Positions 7,192-15,248 of a stretch of 64,000 nucleotides of DNA are shown here, in pieces. The DNA is from CAZOJJ01 sp964580105. GTDB taxonomy: Bacteria; Bacteroidota; Rhodothermia; Rhodothermales; Rubricoccaceae. The stretch is taken from NCBI GenBank assembly GCA_964580105.1, contig CAZOJJ010000012.1:1-64000 (forward strand). The letters run 5' to 3'. A program made the translations under genes and the position numbers. The notes below the pieces were generated by a model. That model was not told where the DNA came from and did no database searches. It saw only the letters and a program-made list of their open reading frames with translations. Position 1 is the first letter of the stretch. Every line of letters begins with the position of its first letter.

Positions 7192-8493
7192 CTACTGCTT
7201 CTCGGCGTAGGCCTGCTCGATGAAGTACGTCAGGCACTCGGGGCTGTACGACTCGTACGTCGGCGCCACGAGGCGGCCCTCGATGAACAGCTTGGGCACG
7301 CTCACGCCACTCTGGCCCGGCTTGGTCATCACGCTGGTCGTCGCCACGCGGTCGATCATGATCTGATCCACGATGGGGCGGATCGCCTCCTGGTCTTCGA
7401 GCGTGGTGCGGAGGGCGGCGCCGTTCATGCCCACGGCGTTGGCGGCTTCGACGACCTCGTCGAGCGTCATGCCCCAGGTGTGATCCTGGCGGCGGAACAT
7501 CTCCTCCATGAGGTCGAGGTACTTGCCCTCGCGGCCGGCCAGCTGGAGCGCGACGACCTGACCGAAGGACTGCTCGCGGAGCGGATAGGCCACGTAGTAG
7601 AACCGCGCCTTGTCGCCCATGGCCTCCTCCACCGGCGCGATGGACGCGGCGAGGTCGCGGCAGTGCGGGCAGTTCGGGTCGAAAATGTCGATGACGCGGA
7701 CGGGCGCGTCGGCCGAGCCACGGTAGGGGCCGTCGGTGAACGGCGTGAGGTCCTGGATGACCGGGTGCTCCTCGTCGTAGGCGCACTGCACGGCCGGGTC
7801 GCCGATGGTCACCGCCGGCAGGCCGCGCTCGGGCGCGGGCGGGAGGTTCTGCGCCGTGCGCTGGGTCTCCGGCGGCAGGAAGCCGGCGGGTCCTTCGGCC
7901 GTGGCCGGCGCGTCTTCGAGGAGACGCCCGGCGAAGACGACGTCGGCGGCGATGAGGACGACGAAGACGGCGGCCAGGACGGTGAACGGCTTGGCGGCGT
8001 AGGCGAGGCGCGGGGGCGTCGCCCCGCGGAGCTTGACGTGTTCCACGACGTGGAGGATCAACAGGAGGGTGACGATGGAGGCCGAGATCAGGCAGAGCAC
8101 GCACGGCTCGACGTCGGCCAGCTCGGGCGCGACGAACTGGTACACGGTCAGGTAGGCCGCGTAGAGGAAGCCGACGCTCACGGCGGCGAAGCTGGCGAGC
8201 CGGAGGCGCTCGCGGCGCTCGGGCGCGGCCGTCCCGTAGAGGTAGCGGAGCACGGCCACGACGAGGTAGAAGAGGCCGCCCCAGACGACGTTGGAGAGGC
8301 CCAGGAACGTGCCCGCCCCGCTCGTGACCACCTCGGCGCACCCGACGGGCTCCTCCGGATTCGTGAAGCCGAGGCAGCCGCGGTCGAAGCCGAACTTGGC
8401 CTGGAAGTGGAGGTGGACGACGACCAGCAGCCCGAACAGGGCGAGGCCGAAGATCACGCGGGAGAGGACGGGCGGGGTGGGCTGCTTGGCCAT
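7192..8493 (-). CDS. VKOR-DsbA fusion: disulfide bond-forming protein (433 aa)
   Basis: A natural fusion of a vitamin K epoxide reductase-like quinone reductase and a DsbA-type oxidase. Residues 1-190 hold about five membrane segments with the loop cysteines C40 and C52 and the active-site CVLC (131-134). After a proline-rich linker, residues 235-433 form a thioredoxin domain with CPHC at 275-278 and SVPKLFI as the cis-proline loop. Such proteins oxidise cysteines of exported proteins and pass electrons to quinone. The ATG at 8493 gives a sensible cytoplasmic N-terminus (MAKQPTPP). It is probably a single-gene transcript with a terminator just downstream. Confidence 0.93.
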   Translation of the reverse strand: MAKQPTPPVLSRVIFGLALFGLLVVVHLHFQAKFGFDRGCLGFTNPEEPVGCAEVVTSGAGTFLGLSNVVWGGLFYLVVAVLRYLYGTAAPERRERLRLASFAAVSVGFLYAAYLTVYQFVAPELADVEPCVLCLISASIVTLLLILHVVEHVKLRGATPPRLAYAAKPFTVLAAVFVVLIAADVVFAGRLLEDAPATAEGPAGFLPPETQRTAQNLPPAPERGLPAVTIGDPAVQCAYDEEHPVIQDLTPFTDGPYRGSADAPVRVIDIFDPNCPHCRDLAASIAPVEEAMGDKARFYYVAYPLREQSFGQVVALQLAGREGKYLDLMEEMFRRQDHTWGMTLDEVVEAANAVGMNGAALRTTLEDQEAIRPIVDQIMIDRVATTSVMTKPGQSGVSVPKLFIEGRLVAPTYESYSPECLTYFIEQAYAEKQ

Positions 8494-8648
8494 CGGGGGG
8501 CGGTCGGGTTCGGCGCGGAAGATACGACCGGGGATCGGCCGCGGCGGACGGGCTGGTGAGGCGCCCGAACGCACACCGGCGCCGCCATCGTGCGCGCGGC
8601 TCCCCCCGCCTCGGGGCGGCCGGGGCGGGGCGCTGCCCCGGCGACGGG

Positions 8649-10361
8649 TCACGTCTGGATCACGCCGGGGTTGAAGCGGGGGATCTCCGGGTTGTGATCG
8701 GCCAGCTCGATGCCCGTCGAGATCCACGCCCGCGTCATCGCCGGGTCGATGATCTCGTCCACCCACAGCCGGGCGGCGGCGTAGTAGGGACTCATCTGCT
8801 CGGCGTAGCGCGCCTCGATCTCCTTGAGGAGCGCGGCCTGGTCGTCCTCGGAGAGCGCCATCCCCTGCTTCTTCAGCTTGGAGGCCTGGATCTGGAGCAG
8901 CGTCTTGGCCGCCTGGCTCCCGCCCATCACGGCGATCTGGGCCGACGGCCACGCGAAGATCAGGCGCGGGTCGTAGGCCTTCCCGCAGAGCGCGTAGTTG
9001 CCCGCCCCGAACGAGTTGCCCACGATGACGGTGAACTTCGGGACGACCGAGTTGGCGACGGCGTTGACGAGCTTCGCGCCGTCCTTGATGATGCCGCCCT
9101 GCTCGGCGCGCGTGCCCACCATGAAGCCGGTCACGTCTTGGATGAACAGGAGCGGGATCCGCTTCTGGTTGCAGTTCATGATGAACCGCGCGGCCTTGTC
9201 GGCCGAGTCGGAGTAGATGACGCCGCCGACCTGCATCTCGGGGGCCTTGCCTCTGGGCGGGGTCGTTCGGACGACCTGCCGCTGGCTGGCGACGACGCCG
9301 ACGCTCCAGCCGTCGAGGCGGGCGTAGCCGCAGAGGAGCGTCTGGCCGTAGCCGGCCTTGTACTCGGTCCACGAGCCGGCGTCGAGGATGCGCGCGAGCA
9401 CCTCGCGCATGTCGTACGGCTGCGTGTGGTTCTCCGGGAGCAGGCCGTAGAGCTCCTCGCCGGGGAACGCGGGCTCGACGGGCTCGATGCGGTCGAAGCC
9501 CGCGCGGTCCTGCGGCCCGAGCTTGGAGACGAGGTCGCGGATGGTGGCGAGGCAGGTCGCGTCGTCCGGCATCCTGTAGTCCGTCACGCCGGAGATGTCG
9601 GACTGCGTCGCGGCGCCGCCGAGCGTCTCCGCGTCGGTGTCCTCCCCGATGGCGGCCTTGACGAGGAACGGCCCCGCGAGGAAGACGGAGCCCGTGCCCT
9701 CGACGATGAGCGCCTCGTCCGACATGATGGGGAGGTAGGCGCCGCCGGCCACGCACGAGCCCATGATGGCGGCGATCTGCGGGACGCCGAGGGCCGAGAG
9801 CCGGGCGTTGTTGCGGAAGATGCGGCCGAAGTGCTCCTTGTCCGGGAAGATCTCGTCCTGCATCGGGAGGTAGACGCCGGCCGAGTCCACGAGGTAGACG
9901 ATGGGCACGCGGTTCTCGAGGGCGATCTCCTGCGCGCGGAGGTTCTTCTTGGCCGTGATGGGAAACCACGCGCCCGCCTTCACGGTGGCGTCGTTGGCGA
10001 CGACGAGGCAGAGGCGGCCGTGGATGCGGCCGAGGCCCATGACGGTGCCGGCGGCGGGGCAGCCCCCCTCCTCCTCGTACATCCCGCGCCCGGCGAACAG
10101 CCCGAGCTCCATGAACTCCGTGCCCTCGTCCAGCAGCGCGGCGATGCGCTCGCGGGCGGTCATCTTGCCCCGCCGGTGCTCGCGCTCGACGTAGGCGTCG
10201 CCGCCGCCCCGGCGCACCTCGGCGGCGCGCGCGCGGAGGTCGGCCATCAGCCGCTCGTGGTAGGCCCGGCGGGCTTCGTAGGCGGCGTGCTCGTCGGCAG
10301 GCGTGCCGAGGGGAAACGGCGAGGTCGGGGGTTCCTGCGGAAGCCGTTCGGTTTCGGCCAT
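8649..10361 (-). CDS. Acyl-CoA carboxylase, carboxyltransferase (beta) subunit (570 aa)
   Basis: Biotin-dependent carboxyltransferase of the methylcrotonyl/propionyl-CoA carboxylase type. The N-half has KMTARERIAALLDEGTEF and the oxyanion region GSCVAGGAYLPIMSDEA. The C-half has IYSDSADKAARFI, LLFIQDVTGFMVG and the second oxyanion site NSFGAGNYALCGKAYDP. The overall form and the C-terminal DPAMTR...ISTGIELA match methylcrotonyl-CoA carboxylase beta chains better than propionyl ones, but the substrate is inferred. The matching biotinylated alpha subunit is not adjacent; accC/accB lie at 29967-31906. Confidence 0.9.
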   Translation of the reverse strand: MAETERLPQEPPTSPFPLGTPADEHAAYEARRAYHERLMADLRARAAEVRRGGGDAYVEREHRRGKMTARERIAALLDEGTEFMELGLFAGRGMYEEEGGCPAAGTVMGLGRIHGRLCLVVANDATVKAGAWFPITAKKNLRAQEIALENRVPIVYLVDSAGVYLPMQDEIFPDKEHFGRIFRNNARLSALGVPQIAAIMGSCVAGGAYLPIMSDEALIVEGTGSVFLAGPFLVKAAIGEDTDAETLGGAATQSDISGVTDYRMPDDATCLATIRDLVSKLGPQDRAGFDRIEPVEPAFPGEELYGLLPENHTQPYDMREVLARILDAGSWTEYKAGYGQTLLCGYARLDGWSVGVVASQRQVVRTTPPRGKAPEMQVGGVIYSDSADKAARFIMNCNQKRIPLLFIQDVTGFMVGTRAEQGGIIKDGAKLVNAVANSVVPKFTVIVGNSFGAGNYALCGKAYDPRLIFAWPSAQIAVMGGSQAAKTLLQIQASKLKKQGMALSEDDQAALLKEIEARYAEQMSPYYAAARLWVDEIIDPAMTRAWISTGIELADHNPEIPRFNPGVIQT

Positions 10362-10433
10362 GAGACGGGAGGGGCGTGCGTACGGACGGGACGGCGGAAA
10401 CTACCACTGCGCCCCTGCGCTACCGCGAACAAA

Positions 10434-10473
10434 CGGCCGCGCCCGGCCCTCGCGAGAGAACCGGGCGCGGCCG
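10434..10473 (-). terminator. Hairpin after the first CsbD-like gene
   Basis: A perfect 13-bp stem, CGGCCGCGCCCGG (10434-10446) with CCGGGCGCGGCCG (10461-10473), and a 14-nt loop, 19 bp beyond the stop of the gene at 10492-10698. Confidence 0.75.
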
Positions 10474-10491
10474 CACACGAGGAGGGGACGG

Positions 10492-10698
10492 CTACAGGAG
10501 CGAGACGAGCTTGCGGCGGATTTCGGTGCGGGGCTCGCCCGTCTTCTCGTGGATCAGGGTGACCATCTGGCGGAGGCTCCCGCGCGCCTGCTTCAGGTTC
10601 GCGTCCTGGAAGGACACGTCGCTCCACAGAGCCTTGATGCGGTCCCGCAGGCGCCGCCAGTCCTGGTTCATCTTCTTCGTAGCCATGCGTTCCGCCAT
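10492..10698 (-). CDS. CsbD-like small stress protein, paralog 1 (68 aa)
   Basis: A small charged helical protein of CsbD form: NQDWRRLRDRIKALWSDVSF, then a central KQARGSLRQMVTLIHEKTGE and a basic end (EIRRKLVSLL). CsbD proteins are general-stress proteins of unknown mechanism. It is a clear paralog of the gene at 10864-11052, sharing the QMVxLIHEKTGE block. The start is either 10698 or the next ATG four codons later (MATKK); a GGAG lies about 12 nt before the first. It has its own terminator. Confidence 0.7.
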   Translation of the reverse strand: MAERMATKKMNQDWRRLRDRIKALWSDVSFQDANLKQARGSLRQMVTLIHEKTGEPRTEIRRKLVSLL

Positions 10699-10813
10699 GC
10701 GTTCCGGTGCTCCTCGGCGCTTGTTGCTGTACAGGTACGTGCCCTGATGATATGGGTAACGGGTGTGCGCCGTTCCTCCTTCGCTGGAAACGCAAGCCCT
10801 CCTGAAACGCGAA

Positions 10814-10840
10814 CCGCCCGACCTGCAACAGGCCGGGCGG
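10814..10840 (-). terminator. Hairpin after the second CsbD-like gene
   Basis: CCGCCCG-A-CCTG pairs with CAGG-C-CGGGCGG around a 3-nt loop, one mismatch in 12 bp, 24 bp beyond the stop of the gene at 10864-11052. Confidence 0.7.
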
Positions 10841-10863
10841 GGACGACGGTGGGAGCGGCGAGG

Positions 10864-11052
10864 TCAGACGAGCGTCGCCATCTTGCGCATGATGAGGCTG
10901 CGGTCCTCGCCGGTCTTCTCGTGGATGAGGTTGACCATCTGGCCGAGGTTGCCGCGCGCCTTCTTCAGCTCGCCCTCGTCGAGGTCGCCCCAGACGGCGA
11001 GGATCTGCGTCATCACGCGCTGCCAGTTCTGCTCCATTCGCTGTTTGCTCAT
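10864..11052 (-). CDS. CsbD-like small stress protein, paralog 2 (62 aa)
   Basis: It reads MSKQRMEQNWQRVMTQILAV, then WGDLDEGELKKARGNLGQM and VNLIHEKTGEDRSLIMRKM. This is the CsbD pattern of W-G-DL-E-L-K-G with an amphipathic C-terminal helix. It is paralogous to 10492-10698, about 170 bp away on the same strand; separate terminators suggest separate transcription. The ATG at 11052 gives the expected family length of about 60 residues. A role in stress tolerance is inferred from the family. Confidence 0.75.
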   Translation of the reverse strand: MSKQRMEQNWQRVMTQILAVWGDLDEGELKKARGNLGQMVNLIHEKTGEDRSLIMRKMATLV

Positions 11053-11194
11053 CGTGCCTCTAGGTTGGCCGCGAGGAATCGGAAGCGCCCCCGCAGGCGG
11101 TGATCCGAAGGGCAGTGGATACGAGAAGATACGGCCTCTGCGGCCGAGCCCCAAACGGAGGTCTCGGGAAGGCCGGGGCGGCCGAGGCGGCCGG

Positions 11195-11902
11195 TCAGGC
11201 TTCACCGTGGTCCGTCACGAGGCGCAGCAGCTTCCGCTTGGCGATGGGCAGCATCGTCTCCTCCACCGGGAAGGCGAGGTCGGTGTTGAGCCGGTAGGTG
11301 GCCGGGTTGGGCAACGCGGGGTCGGCCTCGATGAGCGCCTCCTTCCAGGCCCGGGGCGGAGCCATCGGCGGGAGGTCCACCGGCACGGGCGACGTGCGCA
11401 GCAGGCGGTACCGGCCGTGCTCGTCGGCCAGGATGGAGACGGCGTAGCGGAGGGCGACGAGGCGGCCGGCCGCGCCGGGCACGAGCAGGTACCCCTCGGC
11501 CTGGTAGGACGGCAGGAGGCCGACGGCCTCGAGGGCGGCGTGGTCGTCCACGAATTCGAACAGCGTGCGCCCCTCCTCGACCGCCTCGGTGAGGATGGGG
11601 AGCGCCCACGCGGCGAGGTCGGCCGCGAGGAGGGGCGGCTCGCTCTCGTCGGCGTCGTAGATGAGCGTCCCGGCCTCCCAGTCGATGCCGGTGACGCGTC
11701 CGGGGCGGGCTTCGCGGAACTGATCCAGCCCTTCGAGAAAGGCCGTGAGGCCGCGCCGGACGCGGATCAGGTCCGCCAGGAACGGATAGACGCGGCTCCG
11801 GGCGAAAGCGCGGCGGGCGTCCTGCAGACCGGCCAGGATGCGATAGCGGGCCGCCTCGGGGTCGGTGGCGGCGGCGAACAGGTCGAGCGTGAGGGCAGGC
11901 AT
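11195..11902 (-). CDS. Conserved-looking protein of unknown function (235 aa)
   Basis: I do not recognise a family. The N-half is helical (MPALTLDLFAAATDPEAARY, then RILAGLQDARRAFARSRVYPF and LADLIRVRRGLTAFLEGLDQF). The C-half looks mixed, with an acidic centre and ends FPVEETMLPIAKRKLLRLVTDHGEA. There is no signal peptide or membrane segment, so it is probably cytoplasmic. Codon use matches the neighbours. It is divergent from porQ, with a 15-bp minisatellite between them. Confidence 0.7.
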   Translation of the reverse strand: MPALTLDLFAAATDPEAARYRILAGLQDARRAFARSRVYPFLADLIRVRRGLTAFLEGLDQFREARPGRVTGIDWEAGTLIYDADESEPPLLAADLAAWALPILTEAVEEGRTLFEFVDDHAALEAVGLLPSYQAEGYLLVPGAAGRLVALRYAVSILADEHGRYRLLRTSPVPVDLPPMAPPRAWKEALIEADPALPNPATYRLNTDLAFPVEETMLPIAKRKLLRLVTDHGEA

Positions 11903-12008
11903 GACGTTCCTCGCTGGGGGGACGAAACGAGAACGCGGCGTGCCGGTGAGCACACCGACGCCCGTAAGTACGGGCGCCTTCACGAAACCTGCAAACTCGA
12001 TGCCGGGG

Positions 12009-12083
12009 CACCCTGGTTCCAGACACCCTGGTTCCAGACACCCTGGTTCCAGACACCCTGGTTCCAGACACCCTGGTTCCAGA
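12009..12083. repeat. Minisatellite: 15-bp unit, 5 perfect copies
   Basis: CACCCTGGTTCCAGA repeats exactly five times (12009-12083). It lies in the 408-bp divergent spacer (11903-12310) between the unknown gene and porQ, and has no stop codon in any frame. The rest of the spacer shows only a weak promoter-like TACCTTCC at 12193-12200. Confidence 0.97.
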
Positions 12084-12310
12084 CGCGGAGGAGCGGGCAC
12101 GAGCGGCTCACGCCGTCGGCCCGGTTCCCGGGGCCGGAGGCCCGGTGCCGGCAGTCCGGCCCATTTACCCTGGCACGCGGCCGAAAATCCCGTACCTTCC
12201 CGTCCCGCATGGTCCCCCGTTCCCAAAACCCGGCCCGGCTGCATCGACGCACTGCTACGCCCCGGCACTCCCGCCGCCCGCGCTGCTTCCCCGCTAAGCC
12301 TCCCGTGACC

Positions 12311-13276
12311 ATGCGTGCGCCCCTCGCCCGAGCGCTCTCGCTCCTGCTCTTCCTGGCTCTGGCCCTGCCCGCCTCGGCGCAGTCGAGCGGCTCCTCGTTC
12401 GCCCTGCTGACGCTGGAGCCCTCCGCCCGCGCCTCCGCCCTGGCCGGGGCGGCCGGCGCGCTGGAGAGCGACGACCCCACGGCCACGCTCTACAACCCGG
12501 CGCTCCTGACCGAGGCGATGGACGGGGGCCTCTCGCTGAGCTACCTCAACCACCTCGCCGACGTCAACGCGGGCTTCGCCTCGTACGGCCGCCGGATCGG
12601 CGGCTGGGGCACGTTCGTCGCCAGCCTGCGCTACCTCTCCTACGGCGAGTTCGAGCGGGCCGACGAGCACGGCGTCCGCGACGGCTCCTCGTTCGGCGCG
12701 GGCGAGGCGGCCCTGACGCTCTCCTACGCACGGGAACTGATGCCGAACCTCCGGGGCGGCGCCTCCATCCACGCCGCCTTCGCCTCCATCGACGACGCGG
12801 GCGCGCAGGCCCTCGCGGCCGACCTCGGCGTGCTCTACTCGTTTCCGAGCCAGCAGATCGGCGTCAGCGCGTCGGTCCACCACCTCGGCGTGGCGCTCTC
12901 CTCGCTCGGCGAAACCGGCGACGCGCTCCCGTTCGACCTCCGCGTCGGCGTCTCGAAGGCGCTCCGCCACATCCCGCTCACACTCTCGGTGATGGGCTAC
13001 AACCTCGACTCGTACGACGGCGAGGGGTCCGTGCTCGACGAGGCGCTGCGCCACGTCTCCATCGGCGGCGAACTCCGGTTCGGCGAGCCCGTCCGCGTCC
13101 GCGTCGGCTACAACCCGCGCGTGCACGAGGCACTGGCGACGGGCGAGCGGCTCGACCTCGCGGGTGTCAGCGCCGGCTTCGGCCTGCAGATCAGCCGGAT
13201 CGCGTTCGACTACGCGTTCAACTCGTGGAGCCAGGTGGGCGGTCTCCACCAGCTCTCGGTGCGGACCCGGCTCTGA
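12311..13276 (+). CDS. porQ: Type IX secretion system protein PorQ (321 aa)
   Basis: Residues 1-23 are a signal peptide (ARALSLLLFLALALPASAQ, cleavage after AQ). The mature part is a PorV/FadL-like outer-membrane barrel: SSFALLTLEPSARASALAGA and DDPTATLYNPALL at the N-terminus, repeated amphipathic strands, and a C-terminal RIAFDYAFNSWSQVGGLHQL...RTRL. This matches PorQ, an accessory outer-membrane component of the Bacteroidota type IX secretion system. It fits the sorting-domain protein at 45073. A minisatellite begins immediately after its TGA. Confidence 0.85.
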   Translation: MRAPLARALSLLLFLALALPASAQSSGSSFALLTLEPSARASALAGAAGALESDDPTATLYNPALLTEAMDGGLSLSYLNHLADVNAGFASYGRRIGGWGTFVASLRYLSYGEFERADEHGVRDGSSFGAGEAALTLSYARELMPNLRGGASIHAAFASIDDAGAQALAADLGVLYSFPSQQIGVSASVHHLGVALSSLGETGDALPFDLRVGVSKALRHIPLTLSVMGYNLDSYDGEGSVLDEALRHVSIGGELRFGEPVRVRVGYNPRVHEALATGERLDLAGVSAGFGLQISRIAFDYAFNSWSQVGGLHQLSVRTRL

Positions 13277-13357
13277 GGCCGCCGTTTCGGGAAGGCCGCC
13301 GTTTCGGGAAGGCCGCCGTTTCGGGAAGGCCGCCGTTTCGGGAAGGCCGCCGTTTCG
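13277..13357. repeat. Minisatellite: 17-bp unit, about 4.8 copies, abutting the porQ stop
   Basis: GGCCGCCGTTTCGGGAA repeats from the base after the porQ TGA (13274-13276): four full copies and a 13-bp partial one. It fills most of the spacer to the lipoprotein gene. Confidence 0.97.
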
Positions 13358-13427
13358 AGGCGGATCGGTAGATTGGGCGGATGGAACGGCATCTGCTGTC
13401 CCTCCCCCCGTCCCAGCTCCTCCTGCC

Positions 13428-13937
13428 ATGCGCCTCTTCGCCGCCTTCCCCCTCCTGCTCCTGGTTCTCGCCGCCGGATGCGGCACGCCCCGCCCCGTCA
13501 CCGGCGGCGTGGGTTCGTCCAGCCGCACGCCGGCACCCGAGATGGCCGACGTGACCGTGGGCGAGACGTTCTCGATGGAGCGCGGATCGTCCGTCGAGTT
13601 GGACGGCCGCCGTCTCCGTTTCGATGCGGTCTACGAAGACAGCCGCTGCCCCGAGGGTACGACGTGCGTCTGGGAAGGCCGGGCCGTCGTCGGCCTCACG
13701 CTCGCGGCCGACAACCAGATCCGCGAGGTCCGCCTGGAGATCCCCGGTTTCGTGGATGAGGAGGACGCGCCGCAGCCCTCGCAGCGGACGGAGCACGGCG
13801 GCTACACCTTCACCATCCTCGCCCTGGACCCCTACCCCGGCACGGCCGAGGCGGGCGGGGCGCCGGTGGTCACGCTGACCGTGGCGCGCGCGCAGGGCGA
13901 CGCCCCCAGCCCCGACGCTTCTTCGAGCGACGGTTAA
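13428..13937 (+). CDS. Lipoprotein of unknown function (169 aa)
   Basis: The signal peptide MRLFAAFPLLLLVLAAGC ends in a lipobox (LAAGC), so it is probably lipidated at C18. The mature part is a single small beta domain with EDSRCPEGTTCVWEGRAVVG. This two-cysteine CPxGxxCxW motif recurs in many uncharacterised lipoproteins. It ends in a Ser/Asp-rich tail (DASSSDG). The ATG at 13428 was chosen because it starts the signal peptide. The TAA lies inside the first copy of an 18-bp minisatellite shared with the convergent recombinase gene. Confidence 0.8.
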   Translation: MRLFAAFPLLLLVLAAGCGTPRPVTGGVGSSSRTPAPEMADVTVGETFSMERGSSVELDGRRLRFDAVYEDSRCPEGTTCVWEGRAVVGLTLAADNQIREVRLEIPGFVDEEDAPQPSQRTEHGGYTFTILALDPYPGTAEAGGAPVVTLTVARAQGDAPSPDASSSDG

Positions 13938-13978
13938 CCCTGGAGCGACGGTTAACCCTGGAGCGACGGTTAACCCTG
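13925..13978. repeat. Minisatellite: 18-bp unit, 3 copies, holding the stops of two convergent genes
   Basis: GAGCGACGGTTAACCCTG repeats exactly three times. The lipoprotein's TAA (13935-13937) is in copy 1, and the recombinase's TAA (complement of 13970-13972) is in copy 3. The palindromic GGTTAACC lets the same unit end genes on both strands. Confidence 0.97.
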
Positions 13979-14902
13979 CGCCTCGGGCTTCCGCTTGAGG
14001 AGGCCCTGCTTGCGGAAGTAGATCATCGTCGTGTCGAGCGTGCCGTGGCGCATCCGCTGGCGGACCTCTTCGAGCGGCTTCCCGTCGTTGAGCCAGATGA
14101 GCGCAGCGGTGTGCGTGAGCGAGTGCGGGCTGATGCCGGGCCGCTTGAGCCCGGCCGCCTTGAGGTGCGTGTTGACGCGGCTGCGGACCGTCCGCGTGTT
14201 GAGCCGCGCACCGTCCGAGCGGTGCCCGTGGCTGACGAACAACGGGTCGGTCGGATGCAGCCGGCCGCGGGCGTCGAGGTAGGCCTGGAGGGCCTCGGCG
14301 GCGGGCGGATCCAGCGGCACCTGCTGGTCCTTCGTCGTGTGGCCCTTGCCCTGGACGCGGAGAAACCAGCCGAGCAGGTTTCGTTCGAGGTCCTCGCAGT
14401 CGGCCCGGACGAGTTCGATCTCGCTCAGCCCGGCGTAGACCATCAGCGCCATCAGCGCGCGGTCCCGGAGGGCGATGAGGGCGCTCCCCTCGGCGGTCTC
14501 GAAGAGGCGCGCCACCTCCACCTCGGTGAGCACGCCGCGTGAGTGGGTTGACGGACGGCGGTTGCCCTTGACCGCGCGGGCCGGGTTCTCGGCCAGCTCG
14601 CCCCGGCTCACGAGGTACTGGCAGAGCCGCCGCAGCGCCGTGAGGTAGGTCGAGACCGAAACCTGGCTCAGCGCGCGCTCCTCCATGAGGTAGGTCTTAT
14701 ACCCCTCCACGTCGGCCTCGCGAAACTGGAACTGACCGCGCGTGCGGGCGACGTAGCGCTCGAACTCGTTCAGCGTCCGCCGGTACGTTCCCACCGTCTC
14801 CGGGCTCTTGCCCTCCAGGAACTCCGTCAGGAACCCCTCGATGCGCTGCTGCAGCTCGGTGAGGGAGAGGCGGAGGGGCGGACCGGAAGGGTCGAGGGGC
14901 AT
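13970..14902 (-). CDS. Tyrosine recombinase/integrase-like protein with degenerate active site (310 aa)
   Basis: The N-terminal SAM-like core-binding domain is at about residues 12-108 (LTEFLEGKSPETVGTYRRTL, VSVSTYLTALRRLCQYLVSRG), and the catalytic domain at 120-300. Family landmarks are present: LTEVEVARLF, LRDRALMALMVYAGL, GKGHTTKDQQVPL (K187), H260, H286 and Y295 in DTTMIYF. However, the first catalytic arginine (GLRxSEL in XerC/D) is serine here (GLSEIEL, S160), and the second (HxLRH) is threonine (HSLTH, T263). It may be inactive as a strand-cutting enzyme or a DNA-binding derivative. No attachment site is recognised next to it. Confidence 0.85.
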   Translation of the reverse strand: MPLDPSGPPLRLSLTELQQRIEGFLTEFLEGKSPETVGTYRRTLNEFERYVARTRGQFQFREADVEGYKTYLMEERALSQVSVSTYLTALRRLCQYLVSRGELAENPARAVKGNRRPSTHSRGVLTEVEVARLFETAEGSALIALRDRALMALMVYAGLSEIELVRADCEDLERNLLGWFLRVQGKGHTTKDQQVPLDPPAAEALQAYLDARGRLHPTDPLFVSHGHRSDGARLNTRTVRSRVNTHLKAAGLKRPGISPHSLTHTAALIWLNDGKPLEEVRQRMRHGTLDTTMIYFRKQGLLKRKPEAQG

Positions 14903-15032
14903 GGATGCATAACGGCCATCGAGGGCGCGCAAGGTAGGCCCCGCCGCGCCATCCGCACAAGCCCATCGAGGCCCCGGGCTGGGCGGCACGGCCGCACCGA
15001 GCGGCGGGTTCGCCCCCTGCTTTCTCGCTGCT

Positions 15033-15103
15033 CGGAGAGCCTCAACGATCGGAGAGCCTCAACGATCGGAGAGCCTCAACGATCGGAGAGCCTCAACGAT
15101 CGG
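15033..15103. repeat. Minisatellite: 17-bp unit, at least 4 copies, running into a gap
   Basis: CGGAGAGCCTCAACGAT repeats four times (15033-15100) and then meets the N run. No known gene end is included. The unit differs from the one on the other side of the gap. Confidence 0.95.
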
Positions 15104-15203
15104 NNNNNNNNNNNNNNNNNNNNNNNNNNNNNNNNNNNNNNNNNNNNNNNNNNNNNNNNNNNNNNNNNNNNNNNNNNNNNNNNNNNNNNNNNNNNNNNNN
15201 NNN
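15104..15203. other. Assembly gap (100 N) between two different repeat arrays
   Basis: Exactly 100 N, a nominal length. The left flank is a 17-bp array and the right flank a 15-bp array, so two contigs ending in unrelated repeats were joined. Missing sequence, possibly even a gene, may lie here. Confidence 0.95.
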
Positions 15204-15248
15204 TCAGAACAGCTCGCTTCAGAACAGCTCGCTTCAGAACAGCTCGCT
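15204..15248 (-). repeat. Minisatellite: 15-bp unit, at least 3 copies, containing the E2 stop codon
   Basis: TCAGAACAGCTCGCT repeats from the gap edge to 15248. Copy 3 is the true 3' end of the acyltransferase gene (Ser-Glu-Leu-Phe-stop on the minus strand). The others are amplified copies of it downstream. Confidence 0.97.

Noticed and set aside
5831..8341. An 836-residue HrcA fusion
   Set aside because: The first ~475 residues are the out-of-frame VKOR-DsbA region; HrcA begins at 6907.
7027..8559. Long plus-strand open frame opposite VKOR-DsbA
   Set aside because: It is the antisense of a clear gene and is low-complexity (Gly/Arg/Glu-rich). High GC creates such frames throughout the window, for example 50063-52696 and 33671-35107.
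8494..8648. GC-rich inverted repeat between the carboxylase and VKOR genes as terminator
   Set aside because: Many alternative G/C pairings are possible and no unique stem or T run is evident.
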